A stretch of DNA of 57,270 nucleotides, from NCBI GenBank assembly GCA_937891765.1, contig CALAGQ010000083.1, positions 1 to 57,270 on the forward strand. The letters run 5' to 3'. Below, in pieces: positions 16,985 through 24,904 of this stretch. The stretch comes from an uncultured Nitrospina sp. (lineage in GTDB: Bacteria; Nitrospinota; Nitrospinia; Nitrospinales; VA-1). The notes beneath the pieces are model-generated. The model had not been told where the DNA came from and made no database searches. It saw only the letters and a program-made list of their open reading frames with translations. A program made the position numbers and the translations under genes. Position 1 is the first letter of the stretch, and each line of letters opens with the position of its first letter.

Positions 16985-17727
16985 CGATGTTGAAAATAGT
17001 CGGACTCAGTAAAACTTATGAGAATGGCAGCGTCGCTTTGAGGGAAGTTTCCTTTTCTGTCGAGCAGGGAGAGTTTGTCGTGGTGCTGGGTAAAAGCGGT
17101 TCAGGGAAATCCACCCTCATGCGATGTATCAATCGGTTGGTGGAGCCCAGCTCCGGTAGGATTTTTTTGGATGGAGAAGAAGTCACCGGTGCCTCGCCGA
17201 AGCGCTTGAGGGAACTCAGAAAAAAGACCGGAATGATTTTCCAGCAGTACAACCTCATCCCGCGTTACTCGGTTCAAAATAATGCCTTGATGGGTCGGCT
17301 CGCCTCGACAGCTACGATATCCTCAATGATGACTTGTTTTTCAGACGAAGATGTAGAGCGTTCGAGTCAGGTTCTTAATCGACTGGGTCTTGCCGACAAA
17401 TGTTCTCACAGGTCAGAAGAACTCAGCGGCGGGCAACAGCAACGGGTGGGACTGGCCCGTGCCTTGATGCAGGGGCCAGAGCTGATTCTTGCCGACGAGC
17501 CAGTGTCCAGTCTGGACCCGGTGTCATCAAAACAGATCATGGAACTGCTGGCGGAATTCAATGAAAAAGATGGCGTGACCCTGTTGTGCAACCTGCACCT
17601 GCCCGCACTGGCCCGTGAGTTCGGCTCAAGAATTCTTGCCCTGAGCGAGGGCCGAATCGTTTATGATGGCCCGGCAGGTGACCTGAGTGAGACAGAGTTA
17701 AATTCTCTCTATGATTCAAACCCATAA
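16981..17727 (+). CDS. phnC: PhnC-type ABC transporter ATPase
   Basis: 248 residues. Walker A GKSGSGKST, Q-loop MIFQQYNLIPR, signature LSGGQQQRVGLARALMQ, Walker B LILADEPVSSLDP and the switch His (CNLHLPALAREF) are all present. The sequence is closest to PhnC phosphonate ATPases (SVQNNALMGRL). It is coupled to phnD by a four-base overlap. The expected membrane permease PhnE is missing: the next gene, 36 bases on, is a toxin-antitoxin pair. The ATPase must pair with a permease encoded elsewhere, or the importer has been truncated. Confidence 0.9.
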   Translation: MTMLKIVGLSKTYENGSVALREVSFSVEQGEFVVVLGKSGSGKSTLMRCINRLVEPSSGRIFLDGEEVTGASPKRLRELRKKTGMIFQQYNLIPRYSVQNNALMGRLASTATISSMMTCFSDEDVERSSQVLNRLGLADKCSHRSEELSGGQQQRVGLARALMQGPELILADEPVSSLDPVSSKQIMELLAEFNEKDGVTLLCNLHLPALAREFGSRILALSEGRIVYDGPAGDLSETELNSLYDSNP

Positions 17728-17762
17728 AAATGTTCTGATTAGATTATAGCAGATATCCTATA

Positions 17763-18119
17763 ATGGCCTTGTCTATGAACTGGACTGTTGAAACGAGCTG
17801 GACTGTTGAAACACTTGGCGAAACTGTGGACGAAGAGTTAGAGTCTTTGCCTCTTGATATGCAGGCCCGATTCAGTCATGTGGTTAATTTGATTGAAACT
17901 TTTGGGCTGAGTCATGTCGGCTCTCCTCATGTGAGGCATTTGGAAGGCGCACTTTGGGAAATTCGCTTGGCTGGAAAGTCGGGCATTTAGCGAGCTCTTT
18001 ATGTCACGGTGAAAAAACGCAGAGTGGTCGTTGTCCGGGTATTTATTAAGAAAACTCAAAAGACACCGCGTCGAGAAATCAGGCTTGCCCTTGAACGGGC
18101 AAAGGAGATAAGGGAATGA
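17763..18119 (+). pseudogene. HigB/Gp49-like toxin gene interrupted by an in-frame TAG
   Basis: Reading from 17763, codons give a RelE/HigB-superfamily (Gp49) toxin: HLEGALWEIRLAGKSGI, then TAG at 17988-17990, and in the same frame RALYVTVKKRRVVVVRVFIKKTQKTPRREIRL to a TGA at 18117-18119. The downstream part is the conserved family C-terminus, including the catalytic-strand F-I-K-K-T-Q-K-T-P. The full frame would be 118 residues, a normal length. One substitution at a position usually Ser (TCG) explains the stop. The natural overlap with the antitoxin ATG (18116) is kept. An 18-base tandem duplication near the start (17780-17812) repeats W-T-V-E-T. Probably a toxin inactivated by a point mutation, or a sequencing error. 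Confidence 0.8.
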
Positions 18120-18400
18120 CCAGAGCCAAGGATTTACATAAAAAATGGATGAAGAATCCCAAGTATAAGGACGAGTATGAAAAACTCGCACCTGAATTTA
18201 AACTGGCCGGTATCATTGTCGAAGCTCGAACTAAAGCCGGATTAACACAAGCTCAATTGGCGAAACGGATGAAGACCACCCAGTCTGTGATTGCCCGGTT
18301 GGAAGGCGGGCGGGTGCATCCATCCACTGAAACTTTAGAACGCTTTGCAAAAGCTACAGGCTCACGCCTGAAAATTGGTTTTGAGTTTGCCGGTGCCTAA
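18116..18400 (+). CDS. HigA-like XRE-family antitoxin
   Basis: 94 residues. A Cro/C1-type helix-turn-helix occupies residues about 32-85: AGLTQAQLAKRMKTTQSVIARLEGG. The N-terminal arm (KKWMKNPKYKDEYEKL) is typical of antitoxins paired with Gp49/HigB toxins. The start overlaps the toxin stop by four bases, the standard toxin-first HigBA order. It is intact, while the toxin carries a stop codon. Likely binds its own promoter region upstream of 17763 and neutralises related toxins. Confidence 0.85.
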   Translation: MTRAKDLHKKWMKNPKYKDEYEKLAPEFKLAGIIVEARTKAGLTQAQLAKRMKTTQSVIARLEGGRVHPSTETLERFAKATGSRLKIGFEFAGA

Positions 18401-18439
18401 ACCCTTAATCCGATACACTCATTCAGGAATTGAAAACTA

Positions 18440-18850
18440 GTGACTATGAATTCTATTGACCCTACCGAAAAAGAGTTGAAGCAATACGGCTTGATGATGG
18501 GGGGTGTGCTTTCTTTTTTTGTGGCGGTTTTTCTTTATAAGGCCTGGCACACGGCGGCCATGGCTCTGGCAGTATGGGTTCTGTTTTTCCTGATATTGGG
18601 GTTGCTGGCTCCCGTTCGGCTGACACCGGTTTACCGAGCCTGGATGAAGTTCGCAGAAGTGATCGGCAACTTTAATCTCAAGTTGATTCTGGGGCTGGTG
18701 TATCTGGTCTTTTTCACTCTGATTCGTATGGTCTCTTCATTATTTCGGGAAGATCCATTAACGCGCAAAATTGAGCCGGAAAAGAAAAGCTATTGGCAAG
18801 ACTGCGAGCCTCGTGACCCAGACCCGAAACGCTTTGAAAAACAGTTTTGA
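18440..18850 (+). CDS. SxtJ-like small membrane protein
   Basis: 134-136 residues (GTG 18440 or ATG 18446; neither has a clear ribosome site). Two or three hydrophobic segments (about 17-55 and 78-100) and the pattern L-L-A-P-V-R-L-T-P-V-Y-R-A-W-M-K-F-A-E-V-I-G match the SxtJ family of membrane proteins. The tail is charged and ends W-Q-D-C-E-P-R-D-P. These proteins usually sit beside a carbamoyltransferase and a DUF5989 protein; neither is here. Role unknown. Confidence 0.7.
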   Translation: MTMNSIDPTEKELKQYGLMMGGVLSFFVAVFLYKAWHTAAMALAVWVLFFLILGLLAPVRLTPVYRAWMKFAEVIGNFNLKLILGLVYLVFFTLIRMVSSLFREDPLTRKIEPEKKSYWQDCEPRDPDPKRFEKQF

Positions 18851-18885
18851 TTTATTGTTAGAACTTTCTAAATCTAAGGGTTGTT

Positions 18886-19251
18886 ATGGAAAAAATACAT
18901 AAAGAGATTCTGGGGTTGATGGGGAAAATCGATATCGATTGCCGGGATGAAAAAGACACCATCATCATCGACCTTGCCGGTCAATTGGATGTTTACAATT
19001 CTCAGGAACTCAACCTGCTTGTGGATGCGTACCGAGAAAGAGGGTTCCACAAATTCATCATGAATCTGGAAAAAGTCACCTACCTAGACAGTTCCACCAT
19101 CAGCATTTTTATCCATTGTTATCAAATGCTTAAAGATGAGGGCCGATTCGTCCTGGCCGGACTTCAAGGTTCCCCCAAAGAAGTCTTCGACATGGCCAAA
19201 CTGCACGATGTTTTTGAAATCTTCCCGGATGTCACCTCCGCTACGGAATAG
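18886..19251 (+). CDS. STAS-domain anti-sigma factor antagonist-like protein
   Basis: 121 residues forming one STAS domain: DTIIIDLAGQLDVYNSQEL, then KFIMNLEKVTYLDSSTISIFI, where the D-S-S motif holds the Ser normally phosphorylated by an anti-sigma kinase, and F-V-L-A-G-L near the end. No sigma factor, kinase or phosphatase is adjacent, so the partner is unknown. An ATG at 18886 follows a weak AAGGGTT. It is the second STAS-type protein in the window (the first at 10551). Confidence 0.85.
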   Translation: MEKIHKEILGLMGKIDIDCRDEKDTIIIDLAGQLDVYNSQELNLLVDAYRERGFHKFIMNLEKVTYLDSSTISIFIHCYQMLKDEGRFVLAGLQGSPKEVFDMAKLHDVFEIFPDVTSATE

Positions 19252-19253
19252 CC

Positions 19254-19320
19254 CATTAAGCCGAGATAGCTCTTTGCCAGCCAAATAGAGCCATTGCCAG
19301 TTCGCCCCACGCGGAGTGGG
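19254..19320. repeat. Dispersed GC-ended repeat, copy A
   Basis: On the reverse strand it reads CCACTCCGCGTGGGGCG, then GGCAATGGCTCTATTTGGCTG and GCAAAGAGCTATCTCGGCTT. This matches copy B at 26122 over about 60 bases. It lies in the gap between the STAS gene and the following operon. Confidence 0.75.
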
Positions 19321-19425
19321 GATTAGGCTTTTGATTGATTCCTGAAATGTGTTAGGTTAAGTGTATTAAACCTTTATAAAAGAAGGTAGGGCGGCTCTTA
19401 GCGTCCGATCAATGTAGGTGGGATA

Positions 19426-19899
19426 TTGAGAAAGTCAGCTCTACTCATTGCCTTGATTATATTTGTTTTCGGGCCGGTTCTGGTCTGGGCGCAAGATGAT
19501 ACCGGTGTATCGAGTTTGGGAATTCCCAAAGAGCCCGGTTGGAATCACCCTTCCTATCGCGGTTGGGAATCGATGAGTGTGCCGGGTTTGATTTCCACTT
19601 ACTACGATCTGGATCGGGACGGCAAGTTGGATTATATGGTCATTCGAAAAGTGATCCGCAAGGGCTCGGCTGAAGAAACTACGATAGAACAGGCCATTGA
19701 GATCGCCAAGTTCGATAACCTGAGTGTTTTCTTTTCCCATCCAGTGGTTTTTTTCGCCAATCGCAATCCGCTCTTTTATTGCAAAGGTGTTGATTCGAGA
19801 CATAACTGCAGTGATATCTGGGTGGATATCGCGGAAGATGGTTTAAATGGTAATGAAGAACTTTATTCGCTTTCAACCCCGAGTTTGGGTGTGCGTTAA
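19426..19899 (+). CDS. Secreted protein of unknown function preceding the NxrC-like cytochrome
   Basis: 157 residues with a signal peptide ending V-L-V-W-A-Q. The mature chain contains PGWNHPSYRGWESM and an EF-hand-like loop, YYDLDRDGKLDYMV, and two Cys (C-K-G-V-D and H-N-C-S-D) that could form a disulfide. Start is TTG at 19426, with AGGTGGGA before it. Its 3' end overlaps the downstream cytochrome gene by 53 bases, so the two are translationally linked and probably act together in the periplasm. I do not recognise a named family; in an NXR-type setting it could be a companion or chaperone of the haem subunit (inference). Confidence 0.7.
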   Translation: MRKSALLIALIIFVFGPVLVWAQDDTGVSSLGIPKEPGWNHPSYRGWESMSVPGLISTYYDLDRDGKLDYMVIRKVIRKGSAEETTIEQAIEIAKFDNLSVFFSHPVVFFANRNPLFYCKGVDSRHNCSDIWVDIAEDGLNGNEELYSLSTPSLGVR

Positions 19900-21439
19900 A
19901 CAGAAAAGCAGGGTCTTCCTCCTGATCCTGTTTTGGGGGGTGTTTGGAATAACGCCTTTGTATGCCCATGATAAGGGGGAAAATGCTCATGGTTCTTCAC
20001 CCGGTCAGGAGAAGGATCTTCTGCGCGTGGGCTCCACGGTTTACAAACATATGTGCGTGTATTGCCATGGTGCTGACGGCAATGGTGGTGGCAAGGCCAT
20101 GGCGTATCTATATCCATGGCCGAGAGATTTCCGGCAGGGTGTGTTTAAATATCGAACCACGCCGTTTGGCTCGATTCCTCTTGATAAGGATATTCACAGG
20201 ACCATCCGTCGAGGGGTTCCGGGTACCTCCATGCCCTCATGGGGTGGGGCTCTGACGGAAGAGGAAATCTCGGGTGCTGTCGAGTATATCAAGACGTTTT
20301 CAAAAAAGTTTGAAAAGGAAAAACCAAAAGAGGCAATAACGATACCCGCGGTTCCTGCATCCACTCCCGAATCTGTTGCAAAGGGTAAGAAGCTTTACCA
20401 GGAAACGAGTTGCGCCCGGTGTCACGGGACAGATTTGAAGGGCGATGGCCCTATCGCCGCAGAACTTTATGACATCTGGGATCATCGAGTGTTCGTTTAT
20501 GACCTGACCGACCCCAACACGATTAAATTTGGATTCGAAAAGAAAGACCTGTTCCTGATTTTGACAACGGGGATCGATGGTACCCCGATGAAGTCCTACA
20601 ACCACCTGACGGACGAAGAACGGTGGGATCTGGCTTCCTATATTGAATCTAATATCCGGAAAGAGGACTTCAAACCGGCTAAATATGAAACAGATCTGAC
20701 CACGCACCGTATTAATCAGGAAATCGACGTAGACCCGGAGAACCCATTGTGGGAGAATGTCCCGGTTCAGAACATACACTTGATGCCGCTTAATGCGCGC
20801 CGGGATCCGATTGACCAGATTCAGTTCCAGTCTGTCGTGAACGATGATGGAATCGCCTTCCGCTTGCAGTGGGAAGATTCTCAACCGGACCGGACTTCGA
20901 GCCGTCATCAGGACTTTAAGGACGCCATCGCCATGGAATTTGCCCTGGGCGAGGTGCTGTTGCACAAGCACGGTCACAATGAGCCGTTCTTTGGCATGGG
21001 CGACCGGGGCAAAGTGGTCAATATCTGGCAGTGGCGGGCGGACTGGCAAACGGAAATTGAAACCAAGGAAAAGCTCGAACACGCGACCCAGGACATGGAT
21101 ATGGATACCATGATCTTCGGAGGCGAGGTCAACCCGGTCGATGCGCTTAATCCGTTCAGGGAAGTTCCTGTCGAAGAATTGAACGCAGAAGGGTTTGGGA
21201 CGTTGACTCCCCAGCCTCGAACCAAGCAGAATGTGCTGGGAAAAGGGGTGTGGAAAGAAGGGAAATGGAGCGTGGTGTTCTTTCGCACCTTGGATTCTTT
21301 GAATAAATGGGATATAAAGTTTGAAAGCAAAAATCCCGTGCTGGTGGCGTTTGCCATTTGGGACGGAAAACATCAGGATCGCAATGGCCGAAAAGTCATT
21401 TCCATGTGGCAAAGGCTTAAGGCTTTGGAGTTACCTTAA
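19847..21439 (+). CDS. Dihaem cytochrome c fused to an ethylbenzene-dehydrogenase-gamma-like domain (NxrC-like)
   Basis: 530 residues. A signal segment (VFLLILFWGVFGITPLYA) is followed by two class I cytochrome c domains, with haem sites C70-V-Y-C-H74 and C189-A-R-C-H193 and axial Met candidates in GTSMPSW and GTPMKSY. Residues about 265-530 form an EB_dh-like domain (PF09459): PLWENVPVQNIHLMPL, DGIAFRLQWEDSQPD, IAMEFALG and VVNIWQWRADW, the fold that holds haem b in gamma subunits of ethylbenzene dehydrogenase, chlorate reductase and proposed NXR. It would pass electrons from a molybdoenzyme to cytochrome c. No alpha or beta subunit lies in the window. The start at 19847 gives a 53-base overlap with the preceding gene. 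Confidence 0.85.
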   Translation: MVMKNFIRFQPRVWVCVKQKSRVFLLILFWGVFGITPLYAHDKGENAHGSSPGQEKDLLRVGSTVYKHMCVYCHGADGNGGGKAMAYLYPWPRDFRQGVFKYRTTPFGSIPLDKDIHRTIRRGVPGTSMPSWGGALTEEEISGAVEYIKTFSKKFEKEKPKEAITIPAVPASTPESVAKGKKLYQETSCARCHGTDLKGDGPIAAELYDIWDHRVFVYDLTDPNTIKFGFEKKDLFLILTTGIDGTPMKSYNHLTDEERWDLASYIESNIRKEDFKPAKYETDLTTHRINQEIDVDPENPLWENVPVQNIHLMPLNARRDPIDQIQFQSVVNDDGIAFRLQWEDSQPDRTSSRHQDFKDAIAMEFALGEVLLHKHGHNEPFFGMGDRGKVVNIWQWRADWQTEIETKEKLEHATQDMDMDTMIFGGEVNPVDALNPFREVPVEELNAEGFGTLTPQPRTKQNVLGKGVWKEGKWSVVFFRTLDSLNKWDIKFESKNPVLVAFAIWDGKHQDRNGRKVISMWQRLKALELP

Positions 21440-21470
21440 AAGATCAGCTACCTGTTAGGGTGCGTTTTTT

Positions 21471-21527
21471 TTGCTGGCAAGAGTTGTCTTGGCTTGCTGA
21501 GCCCAGTGCTTCCCCCGCAAGGGGTAA
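21471..21527. repeat. Dispersed GC-ended repeat, copy C (partial)
   Basis: GCTGGCAAGAGTTGTCTTGG, CTTGCTGAG and CTTCCCCCGCAAGGGG correspond to the second half of copy B (26160-26221). The end CCCC-GCAA-GGGG is a small hairpin. Confidence 0.65.
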
Positions 21528-21579
21528 TACAGAAATTAAAAGTTTGAATTTGTAATTAATATACTTGGAGAATTGCTTC

Positions 21580-23193
21580 ATGTCAGATGATAAAGAAATG
21601 GAAGATGCTGAAGATTCGTTGGGTGTATCCGAAGACGAAGAATTGGAATTGGATGAAGTCGACGAAGATGATGAATTAGACGCAGAGGATGATGTCGCAG
21701 TCGTAGAGGAAGTGCCGGAAACAGGTGCTTATCTGGTTATCGGTCAGGGAGATTTTTCCATGTCCCAGTCCAATCGGGGGGCGGATGACCCTGGCGACAA
21801 CACGCTTTGTGAACCTCAATTTGTCGAGTTGTTTGGCGATATGCTGTTTGTCTCTGACAGGGGCAATCACCGGGTACTGATTTGGGAGCAGTTCCCCGAA
21901 GAAAATGGTGAGCCGTCATCACTGGTTCTCGGACAGGAGGATTTTGCCGACTGTCTTGAAAACCGGGGTATGACCACAACTTTGGATGAAATGACTTCGG
22001 GGTTGGGCGACGAAAATCTGGATGGATTCACCATCAGTAAGGCGGAAGAAGACACTCTCTCCCAGCCTTCTGGCATTGCGGTGATCGATGGAAAACTTTA
22101 TGTGGTGGATAGCGGTAACCATCGAGTATTGAGGTGGAGTGGAATTCCTTCAGACGATGGCGAGGCACCGAGTCTGGTGCTCGGGCAGGACAACCTCGAC
22201 GACAACGAAGCTAACCGCCGGGGATTTGTCGGTTCCGGTTCGCTGTTTTTCTCCATGGGTATTCATTCTGGCGATGACCAGCATGTGTTTGTCGCGGATA
22301 AGGATAATCATAGAGTATTAATCTGGAACAAAATTCCTTTTAGTGACGGTTGGAACGCAGACGTTTCTCTCGGACAAAAAGGAATGGATGAGCGCTGGCC
22401 CAATCAGGGTGAATTCGACAATGTCGGTCAGGATACCCTCAGTTTTCCCACAGGCGTGCACTTTGATGCCGAGGGCGAGCGAGTGCTCGTGGTGGACCAG
22501 GGTAACAACCGGGTGTTGATCTGGAATAAGCTTCCCAGAGAGACAGGAGTTCCCGCCGATGTGGTGATTGGACAAAAAGATTTTTTCAGCCGCGAACCGA
22601 ATCGGGGCAATGGGCATCACCGCCCTTCCTCAGAGGGTTTGTATTTCCCCACTGATGTGGTGTTCGGCAAAGCCGGGTTGTTTATCTCCGATACCGGTAA
22701 TAACCGTGTCTTGTATTGGAAAGAGCTTCCCACCGAAAACGGACAGCCCGCCGATCTGGTAATTGGTCAGAGCACGTTCACTGAGAATCAGGTGAACCGT
22801 GGTATGGATGATGCCTCTAACTGCACTTTGAACGATCCTTATGGTTTGTTGTTGATCGATGAGGAAGAGGAAGAGGAAGAATTTCGCGGTATTCCAATGC
22901 CGGATGATGATGACGACGATGATAATGAAGAAGCATCCCTGGTAGCCGCCGAAGGCGAGGCTGTCGAAGAAGAGCCGCAGCCTAAATTCAAACTTTTTAT
23001 CTGTGACCGGAGTAACTCTCGCATTGTGGTCTGGAACGAACTTCCTTATCCGAAAGAAGAAAAAGAGGAAGAAGAGTTTGATGAGCTCAAGGTCGATGAC
23101 GAAAATACGTTGATTGGTGATGAAGAAGACGACGACGATTTCTTCGAGGAAGAAGAGGAAGAAACACCGACAGGAGAGCTTCCCTCAGCTTAA
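21580..23193 (+). CDS. NHL-repeat beta-propeller protein with acidic N- and C-terminal tails
   Basis: 537 residues, no signal peptide. Residues 1-48 are strongly acidic and end in DDVAVVEEVPETG. The body has about six NHL blades, each with the pattern V-V-D-x-G-N-H/N-R-V-L-I-W (SDRGNHRVLIWEQFP, VDSGNHRVLRWSGIP, ADKDNHRVLIWNKIP, VDQGNNRVLIWNKLP, SDTGNNRVLYWKELP, CDRSNSRIVVWNELP) alternating with L-V-x-G-Q-x-x-F/L and N-R-G. An acidic D/E-rich loop interrupts the last blade, and the tail is again D/E-rich. ATG 21580 has GGAG 9 bases upstream. It follows the NxrC-like gene on the same strand. NHL propellers bind proteins, RNA or ligands; here probably a cytoplasmic scaffold (inference). Confidence 0.85.
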   Translation: MSDDKEMEDAEDSLGVSEDEELELDEVDEDDELDAEDDVAVVEEVPETGAYLVIGQGDFSMSQSNRGADDPGDNTLCEPQFVELFGDMLFVSDRGNHRVLIWEQFPEENGEPSSLVLGQEDFADCLENRGMTTTLDEMTSGLGDENLDGFTISKAEEDTLSQPSGIAVIDGKLYVVDSGNHRVLRWSGIPSDDGEAPSLVLGQDNLDDNEANRRGFVGSGSLFFSMGIHSGDDQHVFVADKDNHRVLIWNKIPFSDGWNADVSLGQKGMDERWPNQGEFDNVGQDTLSFPTGVHFDAEGERVLVVDQGNNRVLIWNKLPRETGVPADVVIGQKDFFSREPNRGNGHHRPSSEGLYFPTDVVFGKAGLFISDTGNNRVLYWKELPTENGQPADLVIGQSTFTENQVNRGMDDASNCTLNDPYGLLLIDEEEEEEEFRGIPMPDDDDDDDNEEASLVAAEGEAVEEEPQPKFKLFICDRSNSRIVVWNELPYPKEEKEEEEFDELKVDDENTLIGDEEDDDDFFEEEEEETPTGELPSA

Positions 23194-23282
23194 CCGGTTG
23201 CCGTGGTATTCTTCCTCAGCATTCGTGCCCCGAAGGGGTAGACCGGTGGCCGTGAAAGGCCCTTTCCTGCATAAATCAGTTT

Positions 23283-23319
23283 AAAACCCCCCGGCCCATT
23301 GGGCCGGGGGGTTTTCTTT
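23283..23319 (+). terminator. Rho-independent terminator after the NHL gene
   Basis: Sixteen-base stem AAAACCCCCCGGCCCA / GGGCCGGGGGGTTTT with a TT(G) loop, followed by TTTTCTTTTT. Works in either direction in principle. Confidence 0.9.
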
Positions 23320-23354
23320 TTCCTCCCCCTTGCCAGGGAGCCCTTTGCATAACC

Positions 23355-23475
23355 CGAGATCCTTCGTCGCCTTCGGCTCCTCGAGGATGACAAACTTGCG
23401 TTTCTTGTTATTCTGAATACTTCGGCTTCGCTCTCAGCACAGGCTCCGTCAAGAATCTCGCCTTTACGCTTTTTT
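23355..23475. repeat. Dispersed CHSERSEESR-type repeat, second copy
   Basis: CGAGATCCTTCGTCGCCTTC and AAGAATCTCGCCTTTACGC with the trailing CTTTTTTGG match the arms and flank of the copy at 3671-3771 (GAATCTCGCCTTTGCAC, then TTTTTTGG). Here it lies between convergent genes, past the terminator. Confidence 0.7.
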
Positions 23476-23505
23476 GGTCCTGGTGCAGGACAAAAAATCA
23501 CTGTG

Positions 23506-24888
23506 CTAGCTGAACTGAATATGCACAAATGAAACTGGCGGTGGAGGGGATTGAAAAGCGGACTGTATATCCTTTTCCCGGTAACCCAGTTTTCTAAGCG
23601 GTTTCAGAGCGGCGAGAACTTCGTCGCGAGTGACATAGGCGACAGTGTCGGGAACACCCTGGCTACTAAGGTTTTTAGCCAGTTGGGCGATTTGCTTTCT
23701 TTGTTTTTTTGGCGTTCCTTCCATGGCCGGGTAGTTGAGTTTCCCGGAGTAGGGGCTTCGATAAACGGTGTTGAGAGCCGTGAGCGTGCTGAGCATCAGA
23801 ATGTCTCTGTCCCACGGAGCCATGTTGACCACCTGCGGATGGTTTTGCACCAGATCCACCAGGCTGAGAACTGCCGATCCCAGGTCCTTCTCGACAAATT
23901 GATTCTGGTATTCCCGAGTGACTTCGGTGAATCCCAAAGACCTCCCAATATTTTCCAGCAGGGGAAAGTTCACCATGAACGTGTATTGTCCGCCGTATAA
24001 ATTGAAGTAAGGCCGTCCTTCCTGATTGAGATCCTTCATCTCTTTCATGCCGTAGTCAAAACTGGTGTAACCAAAATTTCCCGGCCCTAAAAGTTCTTTT
24101 GCTTTTGCGATGGCGGAAAAAGCCCCGGTGTTAATGGGCATGGGAACTTCATCTTTAAATTCTTCGGCGTGAGCTTTTAAGATTTCGGCAAAGGGCCAGT
24201 CACTAAGATCGACCCTTTGAAAATCCCGTTCCCAGTGAATGGTGTTGAGAAAGTCGGGATACTGGCAGAGTTTTTCCAGATCCCTGTTTTCAAATTGTTC
24301 AACGAAAGCCTCTGCTGGCAGTGCCTGCGGGTTCATAAAGGGACACAGGTATTCCTCATAATAAAGTCCCTGATGTTTCAGTAGAACTTTGGTTGCGAGG
24401 TCGTCCCAGATTTCGTTGGAGATGATTTTTGCGACGGAGTGGGGCCGAAAACAGTCCAGATGTTCGGCGTGAACGCGAACGGTAGAAAATTTTCCGGTGT
24501 GGTCCTCAAGGCGGGGGTTGGCCCGCACGCCTTTTAAAATTTCTTCGGACTCATCGCAAAGGATGTAATAGATGAAAGGATAGACTTCATTCTCGCTGTC
24601 TATCTCACGCAGGTGGCTGAGAAAACACGCGGCCAGGTTGCCATTGCCCACACCCCATTCCTGCACCACCCACCGGTTATTTTCAGGGCGCTCACTACTT
24701 TGAGCTTGGGCATAAAAATCATTGGCGAGTGCGTGAGCCAGACGGTAGTCCAGACTCACATAAGTTTGAAAATGGTTGTGGATTTCAGGACCCTTGATGC
24801 CATAGAAAATGGCATTGACATGGGTCGCCCAATAATCGGAAGGCTTGAAATCCCCAAGCGCAATCAGATTTTGGGGAGGACGGGTCAT
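23506..24888 (-). CDS. MidA-like SAM-dependent methyltransferase (PF02636)
   Basis: 460 residues. The SAM-binding segment VVQEWGVGNGNLAACFLSHL fits the E-x-G-x-G-x-G-x-L motif I of the MidA/NDUFAF7 family, and KIISNEIWDDLATKVL matches the conserved N-E-x-x-D-x-x-P motif with Leu/Ala in place of Pro. G-F-T-S-F-D-Y-G-like (GYTSFDYGMKEM) and GGQYTFMVNF follow, as expected of the fold. NDUFAF7 methylates an Arg of complex I; bacterial substrates are mostly unknown. It lies 16 bases downstream of the TPR gene on the same strand, so the two are probably co-transcribed. Confidence 0.75.
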   Translation of the reverse strand: MTRPPQNLIALGDFKPSDYWATHVNAIFYGIKGPEIHNHFQTYVSLDYRLAHALANDFYAQAQSSERPENNRWVVQEWGVGNGNLAACFLSHLREIDSENEVYPFIYYILCDESEEILKGVRANPRLEDHTGKFSTVRVHAEHLDCFRPHSVAKIISNEIWDDLATKVLLKHQGLYYEEYLCPFMNPQALPAEAFVEQFENRDLEKLCQYPDFLNTIHWERDFQRVDLSDWPFAEILKAHAEEFKDEVPMPINTGAFSAIAKAKELLGPGNFGYTSFDYGMKEMKDLNQEGRPYFNLYGGQYTFMVNFPLLENIGRSLGFTEVTREYQNQFVEKDLGSAVLSLVDLVQNHPQVVNMAPWDRDILMLSTLTALNTVYRSPYSGKLNYPAMEGTPKKQRKQIAQLAKNLSSQGVPDTVAYVTRDEVLAALKPLRKLGYREKDIQSAFQSPPPPVSFVHIQFS

Positions 24889-24904
24889 GAGATTTCAGAA
24901 GAGT

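Noticed and set aside
17988..17990. TAG read as pyrrolysine or by programmed readthrough
   Set aside because: The toxin family has an ordinary residue there, no pyrrolysine genes are in the window, and a single substitution is the simpler explanation.
20300..21412. A 370-codon open frame on the minus strand
   Set aside because: Shadow of the NxrC-like cytochrome; the plus-strand product has haem motifs and a known domain.
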